From Lutraria lutraria (lineage: Eukaryota; Mollusca; Bivalvia; Venerida; Mactridae): 64,000 bases of DNA. The notes under the pieces were generated by a model. That model did not search any database. It was given only the letters and a program-made list of their open reading frames with translations, and had not been told where the DNA came from. A program made the translations under genes and the position numbers. The stretch lies in NCBI GenBank assembly GCA_964023205.1, contig OZ026845.1, positions 444,001 through 508,000 on the forward strand, read 5' to 3'. Shown piece after piece: positions 15,001 to 25,832 of the stretch; the stretch's first letter is position 1, and the number at the start of each line of letters is the position of its first letter.

Positions 15001-18000
15001 CAATATATACAACATGAGATTAACACAATGCATGAGGTTATGACATGACAATACAATCAATATAATACAAAATTGACATATTAATGACAACACCAACATA
15101 TTTTCATTTTAACTGAACATTTCTAAATAACCATCTCTCTCTCTTTAAAAGAGTAGTAGACATACATTGCAACATTTCTAATTATATGTACATTTTCCAC
15201 CGATATCAAGGCATAGAACTTTTCTAAAGTTGGATAGTTATGATAATACATAGGTAAATATTTTTTTACGAATATCAGTGTATAACGGACACAATAACAT
15301 AAAATGATATTCGTCTTCTAATGCGGTTTCACAATACATACATACACGATATTCTCTTGGAATATTATAATGCCTTCTTTTCTCTATCATTAAATAATGT
15401 GAGGAACTGTGAAATCTTGCCATACAATTTCTAAATTTTTCTACATCAATAACATTAATATATTTTTCAACATCAAAACAAAGTTTAAAGTTGCTATAAT
15501 AATGAAGTTTTACATTATCTCTAGATATTTGGTCCACTTTGTGAAAGTAACTAATATTTGTTGACATGATGCATGTTCATCTTGATTTGTTAAACTTTAA
15601 TTCAAAACAGTTGCACATACCATTCACACAGAATCCTCATAATCTTTGTTTTATAGTTAGGAAGATCAGCTTCCAATACACTGGCTAATCCCTCTAGGTT
15701 ACTTTCCAGAGATGATGTGCTCTAAAATGTAAATTTGACAAAATTGATAATAAAAATGCTGTAACAAGCTTCTACTGCCATACATACAATCTCAAATAAT
15801 ATCATACCTATTAACCACAACATAAGTACATCATCTAAACAAGATTTATAACAAAATAGGTTCTCCATGACTTCAACAACAGATTTTATACATAAATATA
15901 TTAATAATATATATTTCAAGCTATTGAAGAAGAAACAAATCAGGTTTCAATCTATTTATATTCTAGAAGCACTTAGTACTGTAACATACAAGTACGATGC
16001 CTCCAGTCAAGTCTCCTATAGATCTAATACAAAATAAAATTTGTACCTTTTCACCCACTCTTGATATAAGTGACTCGAGTCTATCTTCAATATCAACATT
16101 CTCTGAGGTCCTTCTTCGTTTTCTATGAACTAAAAAGTAAAAGAAAAAGTAAAATTATAATTTAGTCCAACACAATTGCAGTGCCCACATATTACATAAA
16201 TCAGGCAATTAAATCAGTTATCACATAAGAAAATTTTACCTGCTGTGAGATTGCACATACAAAAGTTTTGGGTACAAACCACTATTGGAATGACGTAGAA
16301 GAGTAAACAATTAGGATTTTCTGAAAATCCATGACCCATAAGCATGGTAGAGATGACTTTTGCAGCCTAAAATCGGACTAGGTTGAAATTTTAGGGAGAA
16401 GTGACTTATCTAAAATGGTCCACTAGACTAAATAAAAAGACCAATCTAGTTAAATGGTAGTTCTGGATCCCGTAACTAAATTGATATTTTTTATTTCGTC
16501 TTGTTGACCATTTTAGTTATGGCATTGTCCTATTTCGATGTCAACAGTTTAAGACGCTTACAAGTTCAAGTGTCTAATGAAGCAGATCATTTCACATGGA
16601 TTCCGGAATGCTACGGACTTAATCCAAAGCATTTACGAGGAAAATTTTGTAACTAAGAGTGGTTTGAAACACCTGCAAAATATCCGATATCTATCACCTG
16701 TTAAAGGTATATTTTAGGTCATGTTGAAAGATCTATTACACTATAAAGTATAATTCATCGTACTGTACACAAGTTTTACAGAAATTTGTGCATTAAATAG
16801 GAAAACGAACTCGACTCATATTGAGTCATTCATCTGTTAGTGTTTAAAGAACAAGTGGCTTTGACGATGAACAGCAATGTAATGCAAGCATAATCATCAA
16901 AAAGTTGAAAACCCTTCGACTTGTTAAATGGTATCAAGAACTACCCCGGGGGCCTTTACAGTATTGTGTCTATTCCTATAATTATTTCGTGTTTACTTAT
17001 ATCACAGGAGCCTGTTATTCAATCAAAAAAAAAATTATTCTCAGTAAAAAATTACCTACGTATAGAAAAAACAACAGGAGTGCAATGCCTCCCACTCTCC
17101 ACCCACATCGTCGATACAAGAATCTCTATTAAACAGCGGTTAACACGTGAAATTCTGGTCTACATAGTTAAAGGCTATAAAAAGGTAACAAATGCAGGTC
17201 CTACCCTTGACATTTTCTCAGTTTTGCTTATCCTATTTCAATAAATCCAAGAGTTTCTCCAGCGGAGGCAAGCCATTGCGTGACGTCATAAGGCGGGTCA
17301 AAGATGCTGCTCAGGAGTAAAGTGATATATGTATAAACTCCGGGTAACCGTACCGTTCCCTACAGAACGCTTGTATTTTATCAACGGGATGATGTAATAA
17401 ATCTTAGAGTTAATTCCCCTTGGGTTTTTCCAAATCTCTAATAACAATTCTTTTATGGAAATAAATTAACAAATAAAATGAATCTTTCATTTTCCAATAT
17501 CAGAAAATATTTTGAAAGCAATGCATGTTGAAATACATTTTAGCAGAGTAAAATTAATATTTAAACCTTTCGCTCCGCAGCAGTATCTTTGGCTGGCTGA
17601 TGACGTCACGCAATGGCTTTCCTCCGCTGGAGAAACTCTTGGATTTATTGAAATAGGATAAGCAAAACCAAGGACTTATATACATACATGGATTCGCAAC
17701 TTCCATATTAACAGTTTAAAGTAGTCAAATCCCGCGATAATAAGACGTGAATCAACGGGAATACAAGCTATTGTTTACAAAAGCGAAAATATGAAAAAAT
17801 CTGTGATATCCGAATGATAATAACAGCGAAAATATCTGTGGTATTTCGATTATTTAATCTCGGAGACAAAAGGATTATTATAGATGTCCACCATCTTGGA
17901 ATTTATAATGTTCAACTGATGCCTTTTTCAATGCTTATACTTAGACTTTGTGGATTATAAATGTATCTCAATATCTTTAAGGAATTTGTTGCATCCTTTA

Positions 18001-18663
18001 CCAATTTCCCGTGCCCAATTGCCAGAGTTTTATTAGTATAATCAAATTCGTAAATACCCAAATACAGCTGTCGGACATTGCTGAGTATATAGCAATGCAT
18101 TGTGGGATCGCCGAACGATATCATTTGATCTATTTTTAGCAGTTGCGAATCCATTTATGTATATAAAGTCCTTGGCAAAACTGAGAAAACATCAAGGGTA
18201 GGACCTGCATTTGTTACCTTTTTATAGCCTTTAACTATGTAGACCAGAATTTCACGTGTTGACCGCTGTTTAATAGACATTCTTGTATCGGCGATGTGGG
18301 TGGGGAGTGGGAGGCATTGCACTCCTGTTGTTTTTTTCTATACGTAGGTAATTTTTTATTGAGTATAAATTTTTTTTTGATTGAATAACAGGATACTGTG
18401 CTTATATTTTTGTGAAAAAGAGATCAATTCCTGATTATTGATAACCAATGCCGTATAGTATAAATTCCAGTCTTCTTTCAATTCCACTTCAAAATCAAAC
18501 TCAAAGCAGTTTCATTTTCAAGTTCGTTTTTGTCGAAACTTCAGTTTGTGATGACGGTGGCCACGGTGGGTCATGACAAAATAGTGATCCCCATAAAATG
18601 TCTTTAGATATAATTACCAGAATCATCTTCATCATCGCTAAACGATGCCCTCCTTCTTGGCAT
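1..18663 (-). CDS. NCBP1: Nuclear cap-binding protein subunit 1 (CBP80), spliced, 3' end cut by window edge
   Basis: CBP80 is the large subunit of the nuclear cap-binding complex; with NCBP2 it binds the m7G cap of Pol II transcripts and acts in splicing, export and decay. Coding exons in gene order: 18618-18663, 16047-16129, 15621-15721, 14639-14723, 14141-14212, 13882-13989, 13005-13052, 10391-10464, 9807-9876, 8338-8553, then either 8065-8162 or 7717-7814, 7352-7415, 6615-6725, 6175-6239, 4604-4741, 3810-3913, 3112-3231, 2755-2854, 2240-2333, 1947-2050, 487-601, 1-49. All have GT/AG borders and phases chain without a stop. The start [14 protein letters not shown] resembles the vertebrate N-terminus. 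Family segments seen include [74 protein letters not shown] and [14 protein letters not shown] (MIF4G-type repeats). About 688 residues lie in the window; the human protein has 790, so roughly the last 100 are off the left edge. The insertions described separately all sit in introns. Confidence 0.95.
1142..1162. repeat. C(21) homopolymer tract in NCBP1 intron
   Basis: Twenty-one consecutive C lie in the intron between exons 1947-2050 and 487-601. This is likely length-polymorphic and may be a sequencing or assembly weak point. The Gly-run open frame across it is not a gene. Confidence 0.95.
2621..2725. repeat. 21-bp tandem repeat, 5 copies
   Basis: The unit tagcaactaactgtagataa(a) is repeated five times, essentially without change, in an NCBP1 intron just before exon 2755-2854. 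Confidence 0.95.
4503..4595. repeat. 34-bp tandem repeat, about 2.7 copies
   Basis: A unit containing tatcttcatattgaagag is repeated next to NCBP1 exon 4604-4741. It ends within a few bases of that exon's splice donor. Confidence 0.85.
4889..5831. mobile_element. Pogo-like TIR element (MITE), 943 bp, TA target duplication
   Basis: The left end CAGTTGAATCTCGTTAT is mirrored by ATAACGAGATTCAACTG on the right. TA flanks both ends (4887-4888 and 5832-5833). Subterminal repeats of a 'ttatctcaaa-tttcg' type follow inside both ends. There is no transposase frame, so it is non-autonomous. The CAG start and TA duplication fit the pogo/Tigger branch of Tc1-mariner. It lies in an NCBP1 intron. Confidence 0.85.
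6754..6929. mobile_element. Short pogo-like MITE, 176 bp
   Basis: The left end CAGTACAACCTCTGTAGAGC matches the inverted right end (...GAGAGGTTGTACTG). A 'gttgctctacagagg' subterminal motif recurs inside. TA follows the right end; the left flank is TT, so the duplication is imperfect. It lies 29 bp from NCBP1 exon 6615-6725. Confidence 0.8.
7717..7814 (-). CDS. NCBP1: NCBP1 alternative exon, downstream copy (probably mutually exclusive)
   Basis: This 98-bp exon encodes [14 protein letters not shown], then [18 protein letters not shown] and TG of a split Cys codon. It has a CAG acceptor and a GTAAAA donor. By eye it is closer to the vertebrate sequence than the upstream copy (PGSH, ER, EEN). 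The intron between the two copies is only 252 bp. Splice sites and frame are intact in both, so I see no sign that either is a dead copy. Confidence 0.9.
8065..8162 (-). CDS. NCBP1: NCBP1 alternative exon, upstream copy (probably mutually exclusive)
   Basis: This 98-bp exon encodes [14 protein letters not shown], then [18 protein letters not shown] and two bases of a split Cys codon (about residues 302-334). It has a CAG acceptor and a GTATGC donor. It matches the conserved NCBP1 stretch that begins GP-x-MPGSHS in vertebrates. The next exon downstream (7717-7814) encodes the same stretch with different residues. Both copies are 98 bp, start in phase 0 and end with TG, which completes Cys with the first base of exon 7352-7415. 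Including both or neither would shift the reading frame. Confidence 0.9.
8708..9563. mobile_element. Pogo-like TIR element, 856 bp, TA target duplication
   Basis: The left end CAGTAAAACTCGCTTATAAC matches the inverted right end (...GTAAGTGAGTTTTACTG). TA flanks both ends (8706-8707, 9564-9565). 'cactgtaaccgag' repeats cluster inside both ends, as expected for transposase-binding subterminal repeats. There is no coding frame. It lies in the NCBP1 intron between exons 9807-9876 and 8338-8553. Confidence 0.85.
10508..11850. mobile_element. Pearl/HINE-like element with seven ~160-168 bp core repeats
   Basis: The element is bounded by inverted TACCCCCAGAT (10508-10518) and ATCTGGGGGTA (11840-11850). 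Inside are seven core repeats, each with 'aaagggc(c/t)ataactcagtg'. Next comes an ACGG/GACC microsatellite (about 11770-11800) and a unique 3' end. Core repeats, then a tetranucleotide microsatellite, then a short end is the published architecture of bivalve pearl/HINE elements, which are non-autonomous Helitron-like elements. It lies in an NCBP1 intron. Confidence 0.75.
11968..12806. mobile_element. Pearl/HINE-like element, family B, four ~163 bp core repeats
   Basis: It begins aaacaagagggccacattgg and continues ccctttatcgctcacctgag. Four core repeats ('cataactcttgaag', 'aaatgaaggcgctag') follow, then a vestigial ACGG microsatellite, ending in a hairpin ctcacctgatgaatcaggtg at 12778. Its beginning is shared, inverted, with the element at 29268-30263. 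Confidence 0.72.
13078..13797. mobile_element. Pearl/HINE-like element, degenerate
   Basis: It starts aaacaaaagggccatgatgg, and ends near 'agctcacttcagac...gtctggtgagcta', like the family B ends. The interior holds about four degenerate core repeats ('accaagtttggtgaagat'). Confidence 0.55.
14308..14531. mobile_element. Short pearl/HINE-like fragment
   Basis: It contains 'gacggactgac' and ends caatatagccccttcttcaa aagggggcaaa, a hairpin end like the TACCCCCAGAT family. It has only one core-like segment ('gaccttgacctttgacctac'). It lies in an NCBP1 intron. Confidence 0.5.
14957..15567 (-). pseudogene. LINE 3' fragment: RT C-terminal zinc-knuckle segment plus 3' UTR
   Basis: The minus strand at 15567-15238 is open for 109 residues and contains [20 protein letters not shown], then [12 protein letters not shown]. 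This C-x2-C...H...C knuckle is typical of the C-terminal end of mollusc LINE polymerases. The tail toward 14957 is AT-rich and ends near aaataaattgaattgagtg. It is in gene orientation within the NCBP1 intron between exons 15621-15721 and 14639-14723. The rest of the element is missing. Confidence 0.7.
17011..18392. mobile_element. Long inverted-repeat (foldback) element with another element nested in its right arm
   Basis: The left arm runs from 17011 (cctgttattcaatc) to about 17310. Its inverted copy is split: 17577-17668, then after an insertion, 18182-18392. The arms are about 300 bp, near-identical outside and more divergent toward the centre. Removing the nested element (17669-18174 plus one duplication) leaves about 870 bp. 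I see no transposase. It lies in NCBP1 intron 1. The similarity of the arms suggests a recent insertion or arm conversion. Confidence 0.8.
17669..18174. mobile_element. TIR element, 506 bp, 7-bp target duplication GCAAAAC, nested
   Basis: The left end CAAGGACTTATATACATA continues to ggattcgcaac at 17701; the right end mirrors it from about 18142 to 18174. GCAAAAC is duplicated at 17662-17668 and 18175-18181. The 81-codon minus frame at 18154-17912 resembles nothing I know. The termini are the same as those of the 36-bp palindrome at 27179. Confidence 0.85.
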
Positions 18664-19183
18664 GATCGACTATAAAATTGGAACGATTTTAGAAAATTAA
18701 ACCCACGCTCAAACCGGTGTCGCGTAAGAATGGCTACACATCGGCGTAGTTTAAAACCCGGAAATATTTCAGTTGAACCCGGAAAAATCAAAGCACTGAG
18801 AGTACTGTCCGAGGCGAAAGTTGAAATGTGTTTAGATAATACTTGGTAGATGTGCATTAGATAATACCCAAAAATCTCAACCAACTCTAGACCACAATGT
18901 TACAAACCAAAATATATAAATTGTTTGGACCGATAGTTTCCCCAAAAGGAAGAGTCAGTTTAGTTCAAGGTAGCGAAGAAATTTGGCAGAGGTCCACTTG
19001 TTACGCCCCTATAGTAAACTCATACGTCCACTTCATGTCCACTGTAAAAGCTCATTTGACCCAAAAAACTTCCTAATATTATGTAATAATAGACTAGCTC
19101 CTCTTCACATAATCAGTTACTGTATGCTTATAAAACAATATGCTATAAATTAATCAATAAAATTCATTTCTAAGCCGTTATGT
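18664..19183. other. Region 5' of NCBP1, no gene recognised
   Basis: This is the upstream flank of the NCBP1 start. It should contain the promoter and 5' UTR, but I see no clear TATA box. The overlapping minus frame 18884-18501 is out of frame with the NCBP1 start. Confidence 0.5.
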
Positions 19184-19216
19184 CAGGTAGTTGTATTAAC
19201 TAAATTCAACTACCTG
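19184..19216. mobile_element. 33-bp palindromic micro-insertion, 7-bp target duplication GTTATGT
   Basis: CAGGTAGTTG and its inverted copy CAACTACCTG are separated by 13 bases. GTTATGT is duplicated on both sides (19177-19183, 19217-19223). It resembles, in size, CAG/CTG ends and duplication length, the palindromes at 25140 and 27179. Confidence 0.8.
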
Positions 19217-19326
19217 GTTATGTCTACTTTTTAATAAATCGCTAAATGAAGGAATATTTCCATCAATCTGATTAAAATCTTATCATCAAACCCGCTACGC
19301 TATGAGGATCTGAAGACGGCCTATAG

Positions 19327-19347
19327 AAGGTCACCTCAGGTGACCTT
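19327..19347. other. Perfect 10-bp palindrome containing nuclear-receptor half-sites
   Basis: AAGGTCACCT-C-AGGTGACCTT holds two AGGTCA half-sites in inverted orientation, about 680 bp upstream of the NCBP1 start. Whether it is functional is unknown. Confidence 0.4.
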
Positions 19348-19684
19348 TTCCACTAGCCAATCAGCGCCTTACTTTCATGATTCTGAAAGTGATCTGATTC
19401 TATTTTTAACCGCAGTAAAAAACAATATTTGACTTGTAGTTATCACGAACACCTATTCTTACGCAACTAAATGTAATGATAGCGCCCATGTGACATGCGT
19501 GTTTATTAAATTTTCTATACCACTATGGCCGAATCGATCAGGATTACTAAAAAAATCAAAAAGTGGTTGCAGACAAATACGTTATACGTAATTTAATGTT
19601 TACTAACGTTTAAATAATATCGTCAGGTAGAATGTTCATTCGGCCAAAGTACCGATGAAACGAGTTATACGATTGGCTGAATTA

Positions 19685-20962
19685 TAAATACAAGATACAA
19701 GATACAAATTTTTATTTACAGTCGGTTTACATATAACAGAATAACATTAGCTATGTATAGCTATTGAACGACATAACACAGTTTAAGTTATATATACATG
19801 TAAAGGTTAGATGACAATATTGGTATATTTCAACCTATAACAAAACCTGTAGTAAAGAAAGACACATGGTAATAAATAAAATCACAACATTATTTAACTA
19901 CATCATATGCATATCAGAAAATCATCACAAATTATAGTTGAAGGGAATCATGAAAAGACATATAAGTAAACATAGGAATTTAAACGAGTTTAATAATACC
20001 TTATTAAAACCGTATTTAAAAGCTGTGAAGGGGTTGCTGATCTTGACTTCCGTCTAAGAACTGCCATAAGAATAATTCAAATAAGACTCTGACAAGAAGA
20101 AAACAAGCACAAAAGTGCGACTGCTAAGATGAGTTTAAAAACAATTATCACCCCAAATCAGATTTGGGAGGAACTGATCAGCAACCCTCTCACAGACAAG
20201 ATACATGGTACAAATATTTATTTATATTGTAGGATCATTATACAACAATACACATTAGCTATGTACAGCTATATCGACAATGCATTATGGTATTAAAATT
20301 AAGTAATACATAGGACATTGACATACAGTGTAAGCATACATATAACATGGTCATAAAGAAAAGAAAATATAAGTTTTACATAGATATCTAAGCTTTATAT
20401 GTAAGGATAAAAATAAGCATGGAAAGCAAGGCAGCGAATCTAGGTAGCATACAATATGAGCAAAGCAGATTAAAGTTTAAAGTAGAGAATTCTGAGTAAA
20501 AGAAACAATTAACAGCGTTAAAATTCACATTTTGTTAGTTTCGTAACAGGCTGAACATGTACAGTTCTTTCCGCTCCATGAGGCAACCAAGCTCCGGAAG
20601 TTGCTAAAATTAGTTTCATCTCTAAAATGTTGAGGGAGTTCATTCCAGAGCTTAGCTGCCCCGAAGCGAAAAGATTTAAGGCCATGAGTGGATGTTCTTA
20701 CCTGTGGTATAGTTACAGTATTTGTGTATCTAAAAGAATAAGAATTTTCTTTAATAGTTAAAAGGTCATGAAGGTACAATGGGGACTGTTTGTGTAGGAT
20801 TTTAAAACTTTCAAGGGCCATGGTTCGCAGCCGTCTTATTTTCAGAGATGGTAATTTTGATTTTTGTAAAAGAGCTTCATAATTCGATTTATAGTCACTG
20901 TAAATAAACCTCAAGGCTCTTTTTTGTATGTTTTCTATTTTTTTGGGTATTAATTTCACCAT
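19685..20962 (-). pseudogene. LINE 3' remnants: RT C-terminal segment (20962-20525) and 3' tails
   Basis: The minus strand at 20962-20525 encodes 145 residues including IENIQKRALRFIY, LKSFRFGAAKLWNELPQHFR and FRSLVASW, the conserved C-terminal end of jockey/CR1-like reverse transcriptases. The 3' UTR runs to about 20210 (acacattagctatgtacagc). A second related 3' end lies at 19685-20030 (aacattagctatgtatagct) and finishes in a tandem 'atacaag' tail (19689-19705), the normal short-repeat end of such LINEs. Two insertions or one duplicated end are possible. Confidence 0.7.
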
Positions 20963-21049
20963 AAATAGATATAAATAGTGATCATGGAAATTCCGACTTT
21001 TTGAAAATAGAAACTGGTATAGGCCGTCATGAGATCTTGCCGTAAGGAA

Positions 21050-23290
21050 GATCGAATACTTTAGTCAGATTGTATTTCCATCAGCATGGATATCTGCTTT
21101 AGTATTGCCTTTGTACAAAAATGGGAGATAAAAACGATCCGGGAAAGTATCGCCCAGTTTCTTTGCTAAGTTGTTTGGGTAAATTGATGGAACTTTGCGT
21201 GTATAAATTTATGTATAAGTAAGTAAGTAAGTATATTTTTTATTAAAGTGATCTGTGTAAACATATATACAACACAGGTATAAAACATTCAATAAATACA
21301 CCCGGCCCAATGGACCTATAAGTCATTATTAAACTATTAGTAGCATGATATCGCATGACAAAAACAACATGGTATATATAATAATGTATAACTTGTTCAT
21401 AACTAACAATCTAATTTATGAAAATCAAGCTGGCTTTCTATCAGGCCACTCAACCGTTTATCACTTTATTGATTTATTCCATTAAATAACCCAATCATTT
21501 GATAACAAAACACATACTTGTATGGTGTTTTGTGATACCCAAAGCGTTTGACCGAGTGTGGCACAAAGGATTACTATTCAAACTCGAACAATGTGGAATA
21601 AATGGTAAACTGTTACAATGGCTTAGGAGTTATTTAAATAACAGACAACAAAGAGTTTTTATTGGTCAGTCATATTCTCAATACAATACAGTTACAGCTG
21701 GAGTACCACACGGATCAGTTCTTGCATGGTCACTTGTTGTTTCTATTTAACGTTAATGATATTGCCGACAAGTTATTAAGTATTACTAGACTGTTTGCTG
21801 ATGATACATCTTTAGCTAGTACAATGCCAGACACCAATGATCTACGAAGTATTTTAAATTCACGACTTAAAGAGAAATTTCAAATTGATCTAAACAATGG
21901 TTAATAACTTGTAATCCTGGTAAAACGGAGGTACATTGTACTTTATTTTGGCAACCAGTATACCCCACCCCCGATTCTTGAATTTAATAATGCACGACTA
22001 GGAACAAATGCATCACATAAGCATCTTGGCTTAAACTTTAGTGACGATTACAAGTGGCATATATGCATATGGATAACGTAGTCAACTCAGCCTCTAATTT
22101 AAGCTACTGGGAATAATGAGAAAACTAAAACATACTGTTAGCAGAGCAACACTTAACCAAATATGTATTTCATTCTTAAGACCTACGCTAGCCTAGCTCT
22201 TCCGTTGTTTGGGATAATTGCACAAAATATGAAAAAGACAAACTTGAAAAAATACAAATAGAAGCTGCTAGGATAGTAATTGGAACAACAAGGTCAATAT
22301 CATAAAATTAGCTTTATCGGGAAATTGACTGGCTTTCGCTGAACGATAGAAGACAATATCAAAAACTTATTTTAGCCTTTAAAATAAAAAAAAATACTTG
22401 TTCATGGTTCCAAACTACCTAAATAATTGTTTTCCGAGATCGTCAAATGAAAACCCAAATTGCAATTTACGTTACCAATACGACTTCACTAATCTGCGTC
22501 GTCGAACATCATTATTCGAAAATTCGTTCGTTCCATCCGCAATTCAGTTATGGAACTCTTTATACCCACTATACTAAGAAATATGCAATCTGTAGCTTTT
22601 AAAAATAAACTTCTCCGAACCAAGTTTCAATTTTTCAAAGCACCTTCTTATTTTTTACACGGCAATCGTTCTATGTCTGTTATACATTCTCGAATACGCA
22701 ATGCAGCGATCTATCTAACAATAATATTTCAGAAGATTACCTCTGTTATCATTGTAATGTCCAAGAAAATGCAGACCATTCTTTTTTTCGTTGTAATTTA
22801 TACACAAATGAACGAATTCAAATGTTCAACGAAACTAGACATCTTCATCCATTAAATTGTGATTTATTATTGTTCGGTAAATCAAATCTATCGGTTGATG
22901 AAAATATTATTATTGTTAATGCCGTTCATAAACATATTAAAAACACTAAACGTTTCAACTAAGCGTATAGTACATATATTCCTGGCAGACCGTCATTACT
23001 GAACATTCTTTCCATACTCTACTCACGTCAAGCCTTTCTCATCTCGACATTAAATATATTTAATTTCCGCCCTTTAAATATACATTTATATATTCCTTCT
23101 ATATCTACTAACCTAAATTTGTTAGCCATTCCGGGCTACTTTAATGATTTCTAACGATTATATACCTTATAAAAACATATTTGCATATTTACTGCATAAT
23201 GTGCTTTTTGCTATTGATTTCCGCCACAATTACTAGTACTGTTGCTGTATTTTTGTTATTCGGTACGAACAATAAAGTTAATTATTACCA
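21050..23290 (+). pseudogene. LINE reverse transcriptase pseudogene with frameshifts and a nested insertion
   Basis: Pieces in order, in shifting frames: NDPGKYRPVSLLSCLGKLME (about 21130-21210); ENQAGFLSGHST (from 21420); KAFDRVWHKGLLFKLEQCGI and TAGVPHGSVL (21540-21725); then after a frameshift LFLLFVNDIADKLLS and RLFADDTSLA (the catalytic DD box, about 21790-21820); HKHLGLNFSDDYKW (22015-22060); a thumb region; and a C-terminal knuckle CYHCNVQENADHSFFRCNLY (about 22750-22805). The tail ends near 'caataaagttaattattacc'. Several stops and frameshifts make it dead. An insertion at 21214-21405 separates the first two blocks. It is a jockey/CR1/L2-type LINE; the exact clade is unclear. Confidence 0.85.
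21214..21405 (-). mobile_element. SINE or LINE 3'-tail insertion inside the LINE pseudogene
   Basis: It begins with (taag)n at 21216-21232 and contains tattaaagtgatctgtgtaa and 'ggcccaatggacc'. The reverse complement reads as a 3' end finishing in (ctta)n. It interrupts the reverse-transcriptase blocks of the surrounding LINE. Exact borders are uncertain. Confidence 0.5.
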
Positions 23291-25132
23291 TTTTCAACAG
23301 TCGCTCAGTTTTCATTATTTCTGCATACCGAACAGCTTCCATTAACCTAGCTTCCGCCTAAGAATATAGTTCCGATATTTCAATTCAATGGCTAAATACA
23401 AATTCAAATATTACGTGCATATAAGTCAAAATCATATGGCTATACAATATCGTAAACGAGCAATACAAATCAGTTGTAAAAAATCTAAACAATCCTCTCC
23501 CTCGGATTACTACAATAATTACTATCAGTACACACATTTCAAGGAAGGATGACGTCACAATTCTCGTGCTGTATATGCTAATTTAGTCTGGTTCCTAGCT
23601 TCTATTGTAATTCATGGACGATGCGATGATAACTGTGAGTCAACCAGATATTTAAAAAAGTGATTCATCGGGAAGTTTTAGTCGATTAATCTGATATGCT
23701 TATGACGTGTAACTTTTTCTTCGAGCATGTCTTCATGTATGATATATTACATCCTGCATAAGTTGAGTATTCAAAGAGGCAGGTAATGTAGACTATATCA
23801 TATTATGCTAATTGCTGAACTACTTTTGGTGATCAGATGGGAAACATAAATCAAAGTACTGAAAGCACATGGAACGGGAACAACTGTAACAACTGCATAG
23901 CGGGTGTAGAAAAGCGTTCTCTTACGTCTGCATCAAAATTCATGCGCGAACTATGGTTCGTTTTCCAAAACTCACCCTACAAAGAAAAGAAATTCAACTT
24001 TTGACTGCTTTGTATTTCCGAACAACAGCAGAACCATCAGAGCTTTGATTATCTATGTTAACAGGAAGAGCCGTAACTAAGTTTTTAGAACTTGTGGCAC
24101 GACCCCTTTGCACAAATATGTTTAAACTAATAAAATTTAGGACACTTTTTGACTAGGTGTCAATTAAGTCTACAGTCCTGTGACTTTTTTGGCACCACTT
24201 TTATAGGAGCTGCCATCTTGTTGTACGATTTCATATTTCAACAAGATACTAAAATAATTATTGTGATCTCGTACATGTAGTGATTTCATGAATCCTAATG
24301 AATAAATGAAACTTATACAAAGGTGTAAATTTTCATGATCGTGTTTTCTGACGTGATTCTGGATTTGGTGTTTGTTTCAGTCTGCCCTATTTTATCTGTG
24401 CGGCAACTGTACATTGTAATACATTGTAATATATCAATTCAAGTTTCCATTTGGACATGGATTTGATCAAATATATGTAAGTTAGATGAATACATAACTG
24501 TATAGATTTATACATTTACAATGTTTTGAGGTTACAAACAATCAAATTTGTTTTCAAAATTGAAAATTGGTTATAATACATCTGAATTCGAATAAGATAT
24601 AAGATTAAAACATACATATTATTATATTGTCTATATTAAAGTTACCAATTTTACCAAACATCTATACTACATGTATACATTATATAATAGAGGTCTTTGG
24701 TTTTACGCGATGAGTAAATCAAAAGGGTGTTTAATGTCTGGTAATATTATTTATTTTAATAATAAATATGTAAACCGGTATAATGTGCATATATTTTTAC
24801 TTTGTTATTTTAATAGATCTTTCAATTTAACGATTTTTTTGTGAATAAACTGAACTGAACACTTAAATAAAGATTATAGAGTTCTGCACTTAAATATGTT
24901 GGTTGTTCATTGTAAATAGGAATCTTGGAGTAATCGTATAAAGGTAAGGCACTCGATAGCATCAGGTGTCCTCAGAATGCAGTTTCAAATAACAGATCGA
25001 AATGCACGTGTGGCGAGAAGTAAATAAAATTACCTAGCTGTTGCTTATTCATGTCAGAGATACGTCATAATCAATTACTACAGGTCATAATCAAATGCTG
25101 TTTCTTGATAAATGGGTGATTTTTTTAAGTTA
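23291..25132. other. Intergenic, no gene or clear repeat recognised
   Basis: AT-rich sequence with short frames only. A short duplication 'gtaatacattgtaatac' lies near 24415. I see nothing coding. Confidence 0.5.
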
Positions 25133-25139
25133 ATTTAAT

Positions 25140-25173
25140 CAGGGACATATATATGTGTATATGTAAGTCCCTG
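25140..25173. mobile_element. 34-bp palindromic micro-insertion, 7-bp target duplication ATTTAAT
   Basis: CAGGGAC and GTCCCTG close a 34-bp near-palindrome. ATTTAAT is duplicated at 25133-25139 and 25174-25180. Its reverse complement (CAGGGACTTACATATACA) resembles the termini at 27179 and 17669. Confidence 0.8.
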
Positions 25174-25832
25174 ATTTAATGCAATTACCGCCTTTATACA
25201 CGGACGCTTTAAAGTAGCATGAATTTAAAAAATATTCCCATTATGGATTTATTCAATGCAGGACTATCTTTGGTTTCATTTTAAACTGATTTTGTAATGT
25301 TAAATTTTAATGTTAATTTAAGACTGCAAATACATGTATACATTCGAACTTGTATCATATATATTGGTTGGCCTACCATATAAGTAATTGAAATAAATAA
25401 CACTGTATTGAGTTTGTCACAGGGTTGATTTCGATTGAGCAGACGAACAACTGCTATGTAAAACAAAACCAACATAAAGTTTGGTAATGATGAAAGGAAG
25501 ATGGTAAAAATATGTGTAAAATGTGTGACGTATGCTCACAAAACACAAGGCAAGGTTCCTTCGCAAATTGGGTTCTCTTTCAAACTAAACAAGTAGTGTC
25601 AAGCCCGTTGCAGGTCTTTGGCTGATATCTATTCTGGTCACAGCCGTAATGATCCTTCCAGATCATGTGATGTGGACAGCCGGTTGGCTAATTACCTCGC
25701 CGGAATTCTCGTCAGCGAAAACAAGGTCCTCCAAATAACGAGTCCTTCAAAACATGTGCCAATGTTACTTCGGGAATTGAAGCTCGAAACATAAAATAAT
25801 GACAATGGTGAACACCATGGCAGTTGAAATAC

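Noticed and set aside
17912..18154. 81-codon minus frame inside the 506-bp element
   Set aside because: No recognisable domain and too short for a transposase; kept only as a note under the element.
18501..18884. 127-codon minus-strand frame at the NCBP1 5' end
   Set aside because: It is out of frame with the NCBP1 start exon (18618-18663), which has homology and a good splice donor.
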